From Spirochaetales bacterium (GTDB lineage Bacteria > Spirochaetota > Spirochaetia > ARS1246): a DNA stretch of 12,188 bases. The stretch spans positions 1 to 12,188 of the forward strand of contig NZCE01000037.1 in assembly GCA_002688185.1 (NCBI GenBank). Direction: 5' to 3'. Shown piece after piece: positions 1 through 8,632 of this stretch. Both the position numbers and the translations under genes were made by a program. Below the pieces are notes generated by a model that worked only from the letters and a program-made list of their open reading frames with translations, made no database searches and was not told the origin of the DNA. Positions within the stretch are counted from its first letter, which is position 1; every line of letters starts with the position of its first letter.

Positions 1-1
1 C

Positions 2-99
2 CGTATTCTTTGTATAGCATGTAATCGAGAGAGCGTCCCTAGCGGCCGGCAATTCTTTTCAAGATAGGGCTTTTAGGTGACTTTGACGCAGCCCTGTCT
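2..99 (+). pseudogene. Out-of-frame upstream remnant of the PlsC-like gene
   Basis: Immediately upstream of the reading frame at 77-370, acyltransferase-like fragments appear in alternating frames. The frame starting at 2 reads NRESVPSGR at about 23-49 and then meets stops at 65 and 74. The frame starting at 43 reads LLGDFDAAL at about 70-96. The frame of 77-370 then takes over with NGRNLLIFPE. Read across these switches, the fragments resemble the usual PlsC order: Arg-rich strand, 'DFxxAL' helix, then 'G-xLLIFPE'. Two opposite indels, near 50 and near 95, would explain it. Whether this is true decay or sequencing error cannot be told here, and the part carrying the catalytic HX4D motif lies outside the window. 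Confidence 0.3.
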
Positions 100-370
100 C
101 AACGGCCGGAACCTCTTGATTTTCCCTGAGATAGCCGATCGAGAACTGAATGACCTTATCGGAAAGTTTGACACCGGTTTTGTCAACATTGCTAAAGAGA
201 TGTTCAGCGAGCATAAAACTCAAGTGCGTTTTTATCCTATTGCCGTTAATAGAGACCGTAGAATGATTAGATTGGGCGATTCAATTGGATTCGATCCAAA
301 AAAAAATTTCCACGAGGAAAAGCAGCGGATTGTACGTGAACTGGAAGAACGCATCTGCGAGATGATATAA
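77..370 (+). CDS. C-terminal part of a PlsC-type lysophospholipid acyltransferase (probably broken gene)
   Basis: The 97 residues open at a GTG directly after an in-frame TAG (74-76), with no convincing ribosome binding site. They contain GRNLLIFPE at residues 10-18, which corresponds to the 'G-x-LLIFPEG' substrate-binding block of PlsC/LPLAT acyltransferases. These enzymes transfer an acyl chain to 1-acyl-glycerol-3-phosphate at the inner membrane. It is followed by GKFDTGFVNIAKEMF (29-43), like the family's 'F+xGxxxiA' helix, by FYPIAVN (52-58) and by IRLGDSIGFDP (64-74), the usual C-terminal strands. The family is normally 200-250 aa with an N-terminal HX4D catalytic motif. That half is missing here, so this is a 3' fragment and is unlikely to be active alone. 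The family call rests on motif order only. Confidence 0.55.
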   Translation: MTLTQPCLNGRNLLIFPEIADRELNDLIGKFDTGFVNIAKEMFSEHKTQVRFYPIAVNRDRRMIRLGDSIGFDPKKNFHEEKQRIVRELEERICEMI

Positions 371-375
371 TTATC

Positions 376-441
376 GGGGCGCCCGGCTAGGGGCGCCCCC
401 GGCTACGCGCCCCGGGCTGGGCGCCCCTAGCCGGGCGCCCC
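376..441. repeat. Perfect 23-bp GC-rich inverted repeat
   Basis: Arms 376-398 and 419-441 are exact reverse complements, separated by a 20-nt GC-rich spacer. Each arm is itself built from GGGGCGCC and CGGCTA-like words, so parts are also directly repeated (376-389 and 390-405). It fills the gap between the acyltransferase remnant and the ROK gene. No T run follows on either strand, so it is not a standard intrinsic terminator, although a hairpin this stable would probably stall polymerase or protect a 3' end. A dispersed palindromic (REP-like) element is the other reading. Its base composition differs sharply from the flanking coding DNA. Confidence 0.8.
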
Positions 442-467
442 CGACCGACCCAAAGAGGAAGGCCTTT

Positions 468-1580
468 GTGAAAGCCACTCATTTTCTTGGTATCGATATC
501 GGTATCGGCCAAGGTGCTAAAATCGCAGTTTTCCCGGATGTCCATACCGTGGAGGCGGAGGACTTGCTCCCCACCGAGGAGTACGGTGACGGTTTTGACA
601 GCTTTGCCGACGCTTTGGAGACCCGTATCGATCAGTTTCTCGATTCCCGCAATTTAAAAATGGAATATATAAAATCCATCGGTGTAGCATGTGCCGGAAT
701 ATTGCGGTCGGATGGATCCTTCCATCTGGTGCAAAATTTTCGTCATTTTAATGGTCACAATCTAAAAAAACGGCTGGAAGATGCCTATCACATTCCCGTT
801 GGCATAGAAAACGACGCAAACGCCGGGGCCCTCGCTGAATGGAGCGTTCTCAAGCTCGAGTTGATCTATTGGGTGTTTGGCGGCGGTTGGGGAGGCGCAT
901 GGGTAAACGGAGAAGGTAAGATCATGTTTCCGTCGGTCGATTGGGACGGTGAAGATGATAGCCTTCATTTTACCAATGAGCCCGGATACGCAATACCGCT
1001 TGAAAAAATGATTCTCAAAACCCTCTTTGCCGAGGTTAATGCTTCCTACGAGCTATTTTCACAGATAATCAAGGAGGAGCTTAAACCCACGGGCGGGGTA
1101 ATAACCGGCCCCGGAGGGAATCCGGACACAATAAGGGCGGAAACGATACTCTCAGGCCCTGGAAGGTTACGCCTCTTTAGGACGTTGGTGGGTGACGATG
1201 ATTTTTATGAGCGTTTTTTGGATTCAGGAGAGAATCATCTTATGTCTGACCCGTCGGTCGCGGGAAAATACATCGACAAGCTCTCGAGCATGCGTGTAGA
1301 GGCCGCTGTCAATACCGACCGTCTCTACGGCAAAATACTCGCCAGGGGAACCCGAACTTTGTTAAAAACCGCCTACGATAACGGCATGCCGCAGTCGCTG
1401 CCCATATGTCTTGGCGGCAAGCCGAGCTACGCGCTTCCGTACTTTGGTCCGTCGGCCCAACGGGCCCTTGCGAGATTGGGAATTCTCAACTACATGCGCC
1501 CGTCGGTCATAGATGAGCGCGGGAGCAACGCAAATTTAATCGGTGCAGCGGTGCTGGCAAGAAATATCTGCCAGGGCTGA
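468..1580 (+). CDS. ROK-family kinase homologue (sugar kinase, substrate unknown)
   Basis: This 370-aa protein starts at GTG with a good ribosome binding site (GAGGAAGG, 455-462, 5 nt spacing). ROK hallmarks are an N-terminal phosphate-binding strand FLGIDIGIGQG (6-16), IGVACAG (71-77), ENDANAGALAEW (114-125) with the presumed catalytic Asp116, and a glycine-rich FGGGWGGAWV (137-146) where the family usually has GTGIGGG. A C-terminal CLGGKPSYALP block matches the second nucleotide-binding loop. The family phosphorylates glucose, ManNAc or similar sugars in the cytosol, or acts as a transcription repressor; no DNA-binding domain is present. The family's Zn motif (GHxxxxxxGxxCxCGxxGCxE) is absent, and about 150 residues of poorly conserved sequence lie between the two lobes. 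The protein is longer than the typical 300 aa. Its stop is one base from the stop of the opposing ZIP gene. Confidence 0.75.
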   Translation: MKATHFLGIDIGIGQGAKIAVFPDVHTVEAEDLLPTEEYGDGFDSFADALETRIDQFLDSRNLKMEYIKSIGVACAGILRSDGSFHLVQNFRHFNGHNLKKRLEDAYHIPVGIENDANAGALAEWSVLKLELIYWVFGGGWGGAWVNGEGKIMFPSVDWDGEDDSLHFTNEPGYAIPLEKMILKTLFAEVNASYELFSQIIKEELKPTGGVITGPGGNPDTIRAETILSGPGRLRLFRTLVGDDDFYERFLDSGENHLMSDPSVAGKYIDKLSSMRVEAAVNTDRLYGKILARGTRTLLKTAYDNGMPQSLPICLGGKPSYALPYFGPSAQRALARLGILNYMRPSVIDERGSNANLIGAAVLARNICQG

Positions 1581-1581
1581 A

Positions 1582-2391
1582 TTATCCCAGCGCTACATCA
1601 AGGCTCATCATAACGGCAAATCCAACCATGGCACCTACCGTGGCTACGTCCGTGCGCCGCCCCTGAGACTCGGGGATGAGCTCCTCAACCACCACATAGA
1701 TCATCGCCCCCGCGGCAAACGCTAAGGCGTATGGCAGAATGGGCCTAATCAGAATAACGGCAACGGCACCCAAAACGCCGGCAACAGGCTCAACAACGCC
1801 GGACAATTGACCGTACCAGAATGCCTTTGGGCGAGACATCCCCTCCCGACGGAGTGGAACTGAAACTGAAGTTCCCTCCGGAAAGTTCTGTAAGCCGATT
1901 CCCACGGCCAACGCCACCGCGCCGGCGAGGGTGGCAGAGGGTATACCTGCGGCCAGTGCGCCAAATGCCACGCCCACCGCAAGTCCCTCGGGAATATTAT
2001 GAAGGGTGATAGCGAGAACTAACAGGACGCTACGGCGCCAGCCTGAGTCAATACCTTCTGCATCTTCCACCCTCATTCCCGGGTGCAGGTGGGGCAACAG
2101 TTTATCGGCCAGCCAGAGAAAAGCACCTCCGGCGAGAAATCCCACCACGGCGGGTACCCAAGAAGCTACGTCCATACTTTCGGCTAAATCGATTGCCGGG
2201 GCGAGCAGTGACCAAAAGCTCGCCGCTATCATGACGCCCGCGGCAAACCCAAGCATGGAATCGAGCACGTTCTTGTTGATTGTCTTAAAAAAGAACACCA
2301 AGCCGGCGCCGGCCGCCGTTACGAACCAGGTAAAACAAGTTGCCAGCAGAGCCTGCACGATTGGGTTCAACCCTTCAAACCATTCCACCAT
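1582..2391 (-). CDS. ZIP-family divalent metal transporter
   Basis: This is an inner-membrane protein of 269 aa with about eight hydrophobic segments. It carries the two diagnostic ZIP metal-site helices, HNIPEG (131-136) and QNFPEG (168-173), plus a third ligand-like motif, EELIPE (236-241). A His-containing stretch PHLHPG (100-105) lies in the loop after the third helix, where ZIP proteins often have a His-rich metal-binding segment. ZIP proteins import Zn2+, Fe2+ or Mn2+ into the cytosol; the length and motifs fit the bacterial ZupT/GufA branch, but the substrate cannot be read from sequence. The ATG has a strong AAGGAG site seven bases upstream, overlapping the addA stop region. It begins 11 nt after addA, so it is the last gene of the addB-addA run. 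No terminator is evident after it. Confidence 0.9.
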   Translation of the reverse strand: MVEWFEGLNPIVQALLATCFTWFVTAAGAGLVFFFKTINKNVLDSMLGFAAGVMIAASFWSLLAPAIDLAESMDVASWVPAVVGFLAGGAFLWLADKLLPHLHPGMRVEDAEGIDSGWRRSVLLVLAITLHNIPEGLAVGVAFGALAAGIPSATLAGAVALAVGIGLQNFPEGTSVSVPLRREGMSRPKAFWYGQLSGVVEPVAGVLGAVAVILIRPILPYALAFAAGAMIYVVVEELIPESQGRRTDVATVGAMVGFAVMMSLDVALG

Positions 2392-2397
2392 ATGGGC

Positions 2398-2404
2398 ACT
2401 CCTT
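2398..2404 (-). promoter_or_regulatory. Ribosome binding site of the ZIP gene
   Basis: TAAGGAG read on the minus strand, seven bases before the ATG at 2391. It shares bases with the TAA stop of addA, so the transporter can be initiated independently on the addA transcript. Confidence 0.8.
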
Positions 2405-5400
2405 ACTCAGACGAGCAGAAAAACGCATCTATCATATCCCGAAACGCCGTGGACGGCGGCTCGGGTACTTCAATGATTTCACTGCCTCGCAGATAAACAA
2501 GATAGCATTCTACCTTTTTATCTGTCCATTCCTTTACTGCGCTGCGATAGATATTCAGCTGATGGTGATACGCGCCCGGCGACACCGCTTTATTCGTCTT
2601 GAAATCAAAAATCAATGTACGATCATTCAGCTCTATGAGCAAATCGATAATGCCCCGGATATAAAACTGATCGTCCTTTGCCTCGTCCCGAAGGAGAAAT
2701 TGCAGCTCTGATTCTACCGAATGGGCCGTTGAGATTGCCTGACTTACCATACTCAACCCCAAAAAACCCTCAGCAAGAAATTCGGCTGAACGTAAAATCA
2801 TCGGAAACTTAGTGTCCGGAAATTGTTCCCGAAGCGCCACAGGTAGGGTCTGAGGGCTGTATGTTTTTAGAATTTTCCTCGATATCACCAGATGGCATAA
2901 AGTTCCAAAGGCCGCCTCGAGCTCATCGCCCTGGATTACCTTGTCTGCGTCGATTGGCGACAGGCTTCTCCCGGTTTCCTGATGAACGGAGAGTACTGTA
3001 TCAATCTCTGTGGCGGTTGTTTCAATTTCTTTTCTTGCAAAGACCGGTACCGATGCTAACCGGTAGCGACGCAATAGATCCTTGGCCTTAGAATCATCCT
3101 CAATTTTTTTAATACCGTATAGGGTCGTCTGCGGGACCTCCGGAATCTCTTTTATGTACCTCGAAAGGCTCGGTGAGTCCTGTACATCGGTGCCCGGCTC
3201 CCATCCCAGAGCTACCAACACCATATTGAGTAGATTTCCATCATTGCTCCGATTATTACGATTATGGCACCCTGAGATAACCAAATGATACTGCGCGCGT
3301 GTCAGTGCAACATAGAGCAATCTCTTCAGCTCGGCACGCTCTTTCTCCCGCTGTTCGTCCCGGCCCATGGTGTAAAAATAGTTGTAACGCCCGGAACCAC
3401 TGCCGATGGCCGTCTGCTTTTTTAAATTTACCGTAATTCCAAACTGATCGGTAGTGAAGTACGGGACATCGATCCGGGAGTTTTTTCCCATATTGCCGGC
3501 ATTTGCCAATATAACTACGGGAAACTCGAGACCTTTGGCGCGGTGAATTGTCATAATCTGCACGCCTGCGCTCTCTTCTTTGAGTGTGTCCAAATCAGGG
3601 ATACGCTCATACCTTCCCAAATGAGGCCGTATCTCGTCGAGGAATTGCGCAAGCGGCACCATATTGCGATCGGCACGACGGGCGAGCTCCGCGAGATAGT
3701 CATAGTACTCGAGATGCGGGTGGCGGGAGGGGCTTCTCAGAAGATAGTATCGATACCCGAACCTATACCAGAGCGTAAAGAGCAATTCGGCGAGGGGTAC
3801 GACGTCTGCGTTATCTCGGACGTAGCCAAAAAGCTCCTCTCCCCTCTGCATTTTGGCCCTATCTTCTCGTAAGAAGGGCAACTCTCTCAGAGCGGGATCA
3901 AACGGGCCTCGATCTTCCAAAAGCACTCTGATAACTGCGTCATCTGAGAGGTTAACAAAAGGTGACCGCAACACAGTCGCATACGACGTTTTATCCCGCG
4001 GATAGACGGCCAGTTGGAGGATGCAGTACAGGTCGTTAGCAGGCGCCTCCATAAAAAGAGACCGTATGTTCTGCACGGTGTAGGGTATATTAAGCAACCG
4101 GAGCGCGCGCTCAAACCGGTTCTGATTGCTCGTAGACCTCATAAGGATGGCAAAATCGTGGTACTCTGCCGGTCGCAAACCTTCAGAGCCGGCAATTTGA
4201 AGCGCGTTATTTTTCACAGAGCGTTCGATATATCTGGCAACGGCAATGGCCTCCGCGTCGACATTTTCTACCACATCGGAGTCGGTCTCTTGCGCGGCGG
4301 GTTTGAAAAGGATTTCTATGGTGGGTTCTTCCGGTAGCCGGGAGTCGCGACTTTCGAGACCTTCAAACCTCGCCTCAAACGGTCTCTCCGCGCCCGCCAT
4401 AACTCGCGAGAAAACTCGATTATAAAACTCTATTAGTTCAGGCTCGGCTCTGTAATTTCGCGGCAATGTAACTGATTCTCCTGCGTTTGATGAAATTTCG
4501 TCGGCCAATTCCTTAAATACGCTGACATCAGCGCCACGGAACTGGTAGATGGACTGTTTCTCATCCCCCACAAAAAAAAGTTTTTGAGGCTCGAGCTCTC
4601 CGGCGTACGGAACCCTCTCGGACGAATAATGAGATTTCTCGGCCAGAAGATAGAGAAGATCCCGTTGCAGCCTATTATTGTCCTGGAACTCATCGATCAT
4701 GATGAATGAGAACTTGGATTTATAGTAATCCCGCAGCTCATGATTCTCGAGCAGGCACGTGAGGGCCATAGAAACCACGTCATGATAAAAAACAGCTCCC
4801 GTGGTTCTCCTTGCGTCTATGACACGCTCCTGAAACTCACCGGAGAGGTTAAAAATGCCGTCTAGGAGCTTTCCCGAGCCCAGCGTCACGACGATATTCA
4901 TCAGCTCATTGATTATTTGCCTTAATAAATCGATAAGATCTTTGAGCACTATAAGATCGGGTTGTTTAACATTCCCAGGCTTCTGAAAAGAGCACGCCGA
5001 CAGCAGGGATTCAATCCGGTCGTAATGCTTACGCTCAGACAAATCCTCAATATCAACCAAAAGCACCGCGGACTTTTGGGCATTCCTGATGCTTGCAGCA
5101 CTCGTTGCATCTAGGCTTTGCACAACGCCCACATGCTGAAGCAACACGGCGGTCTTGCGCCTCAACTCACCCTCGAGGAATGACTCCTGATTGGCCCACA
5201 TAGTGCTAAAGTCAAGCGGTCGCGCAAGCGAGAGATCCGCAACTGCGAGGGATGTAAAATAGCCCTGATGCACGGTTTCAAAACCGTTTGCATACACAAA
5301 CTGGCCAAGGGCTTCGCTTTCCCCTTTTTCCAGCATAAACTGCAGTGCGATTCCCTCCGCGCTTCGCGTTGCAGCTTCTTCATCCACCCTAAAGTCCGAC

Positions 5401-5747
5401 GAAATCCCGAACCGTTGCGACCAGTTTCTGGCAATTTGAGAGCAAAAGCTGTCAAGGGTTGAAATTTGTGCATTATGAAAGAGGGGAAGTTGTTCTGCGA
5501 TTTTTGGATTATCCCGATCCCGGAGCATTAGCTCGTAAATCCTGGAATGCATCTCTCTGGCGGCTTTTCGAGTAAATGTAAGGGTGAGGATATTCTCTAC
5601 TCCGGCGCGGCCCTCCCGGACGAGGCGCACAAAGCGTTCGGCCAGCACCGTAGTTTTGCCCGAGCCGGCCCCGGCGGACACAACGGCGTTCCGGTTGCAA
5701 TCAACCGCTTTTCTCTGGTGACCGTCCATACTTCCGATGGCACTCAC
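2403..5747 (-). CDS. addA: AddA/RexA-type helicase-nuclease, subunit A
   Basis: This 1114-aa protein is an SF1A (UvrD/RecB-like) helicase fused to a RecB-family nuclease, close to the length of other AddA proteins. Helicase motifs: Walker A GAGSGKT (26-32), Ia TFTRKAA (57-63), II DEFQD (352-356), [15 protein letters not shown] (394-405), IV LPRNYR (428-433), [12 protein letters not shown] (733-743), [10 protein letters not shown] (811-818). Nuclease site: His952, Asp1035, Asp1048-Phe-Lys1050 and the QLNIY motif (1063-1067), all intact. With AddB it unwinds and trims double-strand-break ends and prepares them for RecA loading in the cytosol. It starts at GTG, 24 nt after the addB stop, with a weak ribosome binding site; Met7, just before the conserved helicase N-terminus, is a possible alternative start. 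Co-transcription with addB is expected. Confidence 0.95.
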   Translation of the reverse strand: MSAIGSMDGHQRKAVDCNRNAVVSAGAGSGKTTVLAERFVRLVREGRAGVENILTLTFTRKAAREMHSRIYELMLRDRDNPKIAEQLPLFHNAQISTLDSFCSQIARNWSQRFGISSDFRVDEEAATRSAEGIALQFMLEKGESEALGQFVYANGFETVHQGYFTSLAVADLSLARPLDFSTMWANQESFLEGELRRKTAVLLQHVGVVQSLDATSAASIRNAQKSAVLLVDIEDLSERKHYDRIESLLSACSFQKPGNVKQPDLIVLKDLIDLLRQIINELMNIVVTLGSGKLLDGIFNLSGEFQERVIDARRTTGAVFYHDVVSMALTCLLENHELRDYYKSKFSFIMIDEFQDNNRLQRDLLYLLAEKSHYSSERVPYAGELEPQKLFFVGDEKQSIYQFRGADVSVFKELADEISSNAGESVTLPRNYRAEPELIEFYNRVFSRVMAGAERPFEARFEGLESRDSRLPEEPTIEILFKPAAQETDSDVVENVDAEAIAVARYIERSVKNNALQIAGSEGLRPAEYHDFAILMRSTSNQNRFERALRLLNIPYTVQNIRSLFMEAPANDLYCILQLAVYPRDKTSYATVLRSPFVNLSDDAVIRVLLEDRGPFDPALRELPFLREDRAKMQRGEELFGYVRDNADVVPLAELLFTLWYRFGYRYYLLRSPSRHPHLEYYDYLAELARRADRNMVPLAQFLDEIRPHLGRYERIPDLDTLKEESAGVQIMTIHRAKGLEFPVVILANAGNMGKNSRIDVPYFTTDQFGITVNLKKQTAIGSGSGRYNYFYTMGRDEQREKERAELKRLLYVALTRAQYHLVISGCHNRNNRSNDGNLLNMVLVALGWEPGTDVQDSPSLSRYIKEIPEVPQTTLYGIKKIEDDSKAKDLLRRYRLASVPVFARKEIETTATEIDTVLSVHQETGRSLSPIDADKVIQGDELEAAFGTLCHLVISRKILKTYSPQTLPVALREQFPDTKFPMILRSAEFLAEGFLGLSMVSQAISTAHSVESELQFLLRDEAKDDQFYIRGIIDLLIELNDRTLIFDFKTNKAVSPGAYHHQLNIYRSAVKEWTDKKVECYLVYLRGSEIIEVPEPPSTAFRDMIDAFFCSSE

Positions 5748-5771
5748 ATTTCGCCGCTTTTCACCGGCAGG

Positions 5772-8405
5772 CTACGCATGGACATATTTCTCCCGGCACA
5801 CGCTTCGCATCTCACAAGAATTACAACTCCCGCGCGGGGCGGGAGCTCGGTACGATCCGCCACGTATAGACTGGGCCATTTTCTCAATAGTTTTTCCCAC
5901 TGATGAGAGCACGTTTTGCCACTCGTGTTCCTCAAACCACGGCTTCCCGGGCCCCCGGCCATAGGCCACTAGATACCGACCTTCATTGAGATCATAGTAG
6001 AGCAGCGCACCTCGATCGTAATGCCGTTCGACCAGCAGCGAATAGATGGGTAGCTGGTAGGACCGCACGTCGCCGTCCTTGGATACAATCCCCGATCGTT
6101 TTTTTAAAACCCTGGCCTTGTAGTCGATCACCGACAAATCTTCTCCGGACTTCACTATACGATCGACCCGGCCTGCTAACCTAACTCCGGATATAAACGA
6201 CGCTATTTCTATCCTCTCTTCAAGGCCGAGGGTACAAGAATCCGCAAATTCGTTGGTGTCAACATTTACAAAGGTCCGTATCTGCTCTTCTACGCGCTGC
6301 TTTACCGCACTCCATTGGATGGGTAAAAAAACTGGCATGGTCCGTTCCCATTTGGAAAACTCTTCATACAACATGCGGCTTAAATCGATATGCTCTTCCA
6401 AAACATTTACATCTGCAGTGTCGCCGATAATCCTAGAAAGAATGCGATGGGTCAGAATGCCGACTTCCCGAGGGTCGTAATACCTGACGTCATAGTCGAC
6501 TTCCGCTAGCCCAAGACCAAACACAAACAGATAAGCAAAGGGGCACTCCGCCCACGATTGGGCCGAAGAGGGCGTAATCAGAATCTCACCGTTCTCGGCC
6601 GACAACCGCTGCATTATTCTGCTATTGAGCTCTGAGACGCCTAAGGGCGTGCCCGTTATGTCCAATTCCCTGGGTACGCCAAAGGTGGATTCGCAATACG
6701 CAGAGCCGTGCAGTTGGGACGGATAGACGAGACCGACCTCTCGTTTATGGCCGGACCACAGCGCGGGTTCCAGCGCATAGGAGTCGAGCTGGACCGTTTG
6801 ATGGGTTTCTACGGAATCTTGCGCCACATAGTCACCGGGGGGCAGATGCGGCCCGCTCGAGCTCTCGTCACCAAAGCTCATCATTACCGTTTCACCCGAT
6901 GATCGATAGAGTGAAAGAAACGCGCCGGAATAGTCTCCTTTGGTCCCGTCATCAACGGTCACGGGCAAAAATGGATACGGGGGCGACCGAACGGTGGTGG
7001 TGTCGTGGGAAGCTCCAGGCAGGAAATGATATTTCGGATAAATTCCCGCGGATACCCGATATGGATAGACAGGAATGCCGCCGAGGGATGACGGTTGCAC
7101 ATAAACTCGATCAGCGAGACTCATCTGCCAGAGAGAAAAGGGCGACTCATAATCGATATTCTTGAGGGTGTCTTCCGATTCTTCGAGCTTTGGAAGCTCG
7201 TCTAGGGCGGCGCTGTAAATCCGCAGAGCTTGGGTAGAAAATCGGGCCGAATCGAGCCATTCTGCGCTAAATGCGAGGATCCTACGTCGTAGCTCTTTCA
7301 TGTTTCTTGACCGGACAATACGCCGGGCCGCTTGACTGAATCTTTTGTAGAAAGCGAGCAATCGCGTGGTGCCGTGTGAGGAGAGGCGTGCCTGCCACAG
7401 ATCGTGGTAGTCGTTCCCGCTCGTGAAATTCTGGAGGCCGTGGTGCTCAATCCCAAATTTCGCCAATTGTATACCCAAATCCGAATCCCGCCAGGGAAAA
7501 GTGCGGTTAAGAAATAGCTCTTTCAGAGTTCTTGCGCTAAATCCAGAGTCAAAACACGCGGAAAGCAATGGATAGAGCCTTGCTTCCGGATGATTCGACA
7601 GGGATTTCCCAAGGTGGAAATCAAAGGGCAGATCGTATCGCCTGGCATGTTCTCTGAGCTCGTCCTCATACCCGGCCAAATCGGCGAGGGTAACGGCGAT
7701 ATCTCCCGGATCGGCACCGGATCGCAATAGCTCCATGATGCTGACACACATCCACCGCAATTCCAGTTTTGCATTGGCGAAACGAAGGATTGGACGGGAC
7801 ACGGGGGAACCGACATCCACAACAGAGACGTTGGAGGCGCGAATCAGCGACTTAAACTCTGCAAAATCTTGAATGACCGTGGGAAAGAACACAGTATGAA
7901 TCGCCGAAATGGTTCCACCGGTGGGCGATTCATAGCCGGGCTCATAGAGATCATGATTTTTAAGAAAATCGCCGTACCTTTTCCGGATCTCAAGATAATC
8001 CGAGCGCAGATCGATGCTCAGAGCAGATTGAATCGAACCATCGTGTAGCATGCCGTCCAAAATCGGGAGTGTACGGGCGAAGTATCTTACAAACGGTCGC
8101 CACGTCTTGCGAATCTCCGGGAGGATAATTGCACTCAGAAAGGGATTCTCCGCATTTTTTCGCAATAGATCCGCCATGAACAGGAGCCGAACTTGCCTGT
8201 TGACCGGCGTTGCATCCTGAAAAGCGTCAAAAAAGCGCTCCTTATAGGTGTCCCACGATATAAACCGTTCATATCTGACTGATCTGCGGTTCGTTAATGA
8301 TAGGCTTCTCCTGCGCCAAAACGACGCCGCAACCTCCGATGGAAAGACAAACACGGCGTCCGGCTCGCACAGCTTATCACGAATCGTATCAATTACCCGC
8401 CGCAT
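5772..8405 (-). CDS. addB: AddB/RexB-type nuclease subunit with Fe-S cysteines
   Basis: Partner of AddA. The C-terminal PD-(D/E)XK nuclease has His653, Asp748, Asp761-Tyr-Lys763 and QLPIY (784-788). Four cysteines, Cys621 plus a C-terminal C-x2-C-x5-C (861, 864, 870), match the 4Fe-4S staple of AddB nucleases. The N-terminal helicase-like domain begins VFVFPSEVAASFW where a P-loop would be, with no GKT/S, so it probably does not hydrolyse ATP, as reported for RexB-like subunits. I place the start at the ATG at 8405: it has AGAGGAAG upstream (8419-8412) and gives 877 aa. The same frame is open to a TTG at 8522 (916 aa), but that start has no ribosome binding site and the extension covers the tRNA promoter. 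First gene of the addB-addA-ZIP run; shorter than B. subtilis AddB (about 1,170 aa). Confidence 0.85.
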   Translation of the reverse strand: MRRVIDTIRDKLCEPDAVFVFPSEVAASFWRRRSLSLTNRRSVRYERFISWDTYKERFFDAFQDATPVNRQVRLLFMADLLRKNAENPFLSAIILPEIRKTWRPFVRYFARTLPILDGMLHDGSIQSALSIDLRSDYLEIRKRYGDFLKNHDLYEPGYESPTGGTISAIHTVFFPTVIQDFAEFKSLIRASNVSVVDVGSPVSRPILRFANAKLELRWMCVSIMELLRSGADPGDIAVTLADLAGYEDELREHARRYDLPFDFHLGKSLSNHPEARLYPLLSACFDSGFSARTLKELFLNRTFPWRDSDLGIQLAKFGIEHHGLQNFTSGNDYHDLWQARLSSHGTTRLLAFYKRFSQAARRIVRSRNMKELRRRILAFSAEWLDSARFSTQALRIYSAALDELPKLEESEDTLKNIDYESPFSLWQMSLADRVYVQPSSLGGIPVYPYRVSAGIYPKYHFLPGASHDTTTVRSPPYPFLPVTVDDGTKGDYSGAFLSLYRSSGETVMMSFGDESSSGPHLPPGDYVAQDSVETHQTVQLDSYALEPALWSGHKREVGLVYPSQLHGSAYCESTFGVPRELDITGTPLGVSELNSRIMQRLSAENGEILITPSSAQSWAECPFAYLFVFGLGLAEVDYDVRYYDPREVGILTHRILSRIIGDTADVNVLEEHIDLSRMLYEEFSKWERTMPVFLPIQWSAVKQRVEEQIRTFVNVDTNEFADSCTLGLEERIEIASFISGVRLAGRVDRIVKSGEDLSVIDYKARVLKKRSGIVSKDGDVRSYQLPIYSLLVERHYDRGALLYYDLNEGRYLVAYGRGPGKPWFEEHEWQNVLSSVGKTIEKMAQSIRGGSYRAPAPRGSCNSCEMRSVCREKYVHA

Positions 8406-8411
8406 CCCGCT

Positions 8412-8419
8412 CTTCCTCT
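8412..8419 (-). promoter_or_regulatory. Ribosome binding site supporting the short addB start
   Basis: AGAGGAAG on the minus strand lies six bases before the ATG at 8405. No comparable site precedes the upstream TTG at 8522. This decides my choice of start. Confidence 0.55.
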
Positions 8420-8442
8420 CCCACAACCTTACTCGGTATCGA

Positions 8443-8471
8443 ATCGTAGCATCTGAATTGCGCTTAATCAA
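8443..8471 (-). promoter_or_regulatory. Candidate addB promoter
   Basis: On the minus strand, TTGATT (8471-8466) and TACGAT (8448-8443) are separated by 17 bases. This would start a transcript near 8436, about 30 nt before the ATG at 8405. Each box matches the sigma-70 consensus at only four of six positions, so the call is tentative. It would only serve the shorter AddB form. Confidence 0.35.
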
Positions 8472-8484
8472 CGCGACCTGATTA

Positions 8485-8513
8485 TTGACATCAGCAAAGG
8501 GTGTAGCTATTAT
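8485..8513 (+). promoter_or_regulatory. Promoter of tRNA-Ala
   Basis: A perfect -35 TTGACA (8485-8490) and a -10 TATTAT (8508-8513) with ideal 17-base spacing. The predicted start near 8520 is about 10 nt before the mature tRNA 5' end, as expected for a tRNA gene. It sits inside the longest open frame of addB on the other strand. Confidence 0.75.
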
Positions 8514-8529
8514 GTATCGCAAGATCAGT

Positions 8530-8603
8530 GGGGGTGTAGCTCAGTTGGCTAGAGCGCGTGAATGGCATTCACGAGGTCATGGGTTCGATTCCCACCACCT
8601 CCA
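8530..8603 (+). tRNA. tRNA-Ala (anticodon GGC)
   Basis: A complete 74-nt cloverleaf. The acceptor stem GGGGGTG/CACCTCC contains the G3-U70 wobble pair that identifies alanine tRNAs. The D stem is GCTC/GAGC and the anticodon stem CGTGA/TCACG, with loop ATGGCAT giving anticodon GGC. The T loop is TTCGATT. Discriminator base is A at 8603; the CCA end is not encoded. The T stem has one A-C mismatch at its base (position 49-65). No terminator follows, and the next coding region starts 29 nt downstream, so the primary transcript probably continues into it. Confidence 0.97.
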
Positions 8604-8632
8604 TTTCCGTTTTAACCGTATTTGATAAAGCG

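Noticed and set aside
1554..1574. Hairpin CTGGCA/TGCCAG as a terminator for the ROK or ZIP gene
   Set aside because: Only 6 bp with a 9-nt loop, within the coding end of the ROK gene and without a T run on either strand.
2006..2476. Plus-strand open frames opposite the ZIP and addAB genes
   Set aside because: They are antisense to genes with clear family motifs, lack ribosome binding sites and have low-complexity, non-conserved-looking translations.
8558..8632. Earlier in-frame starts for the 546-aa protein
   Set aside because: They lie inside the tRNA-Ala gene or directly after it; the cloverleaf is complete, so coding use there is implausible.
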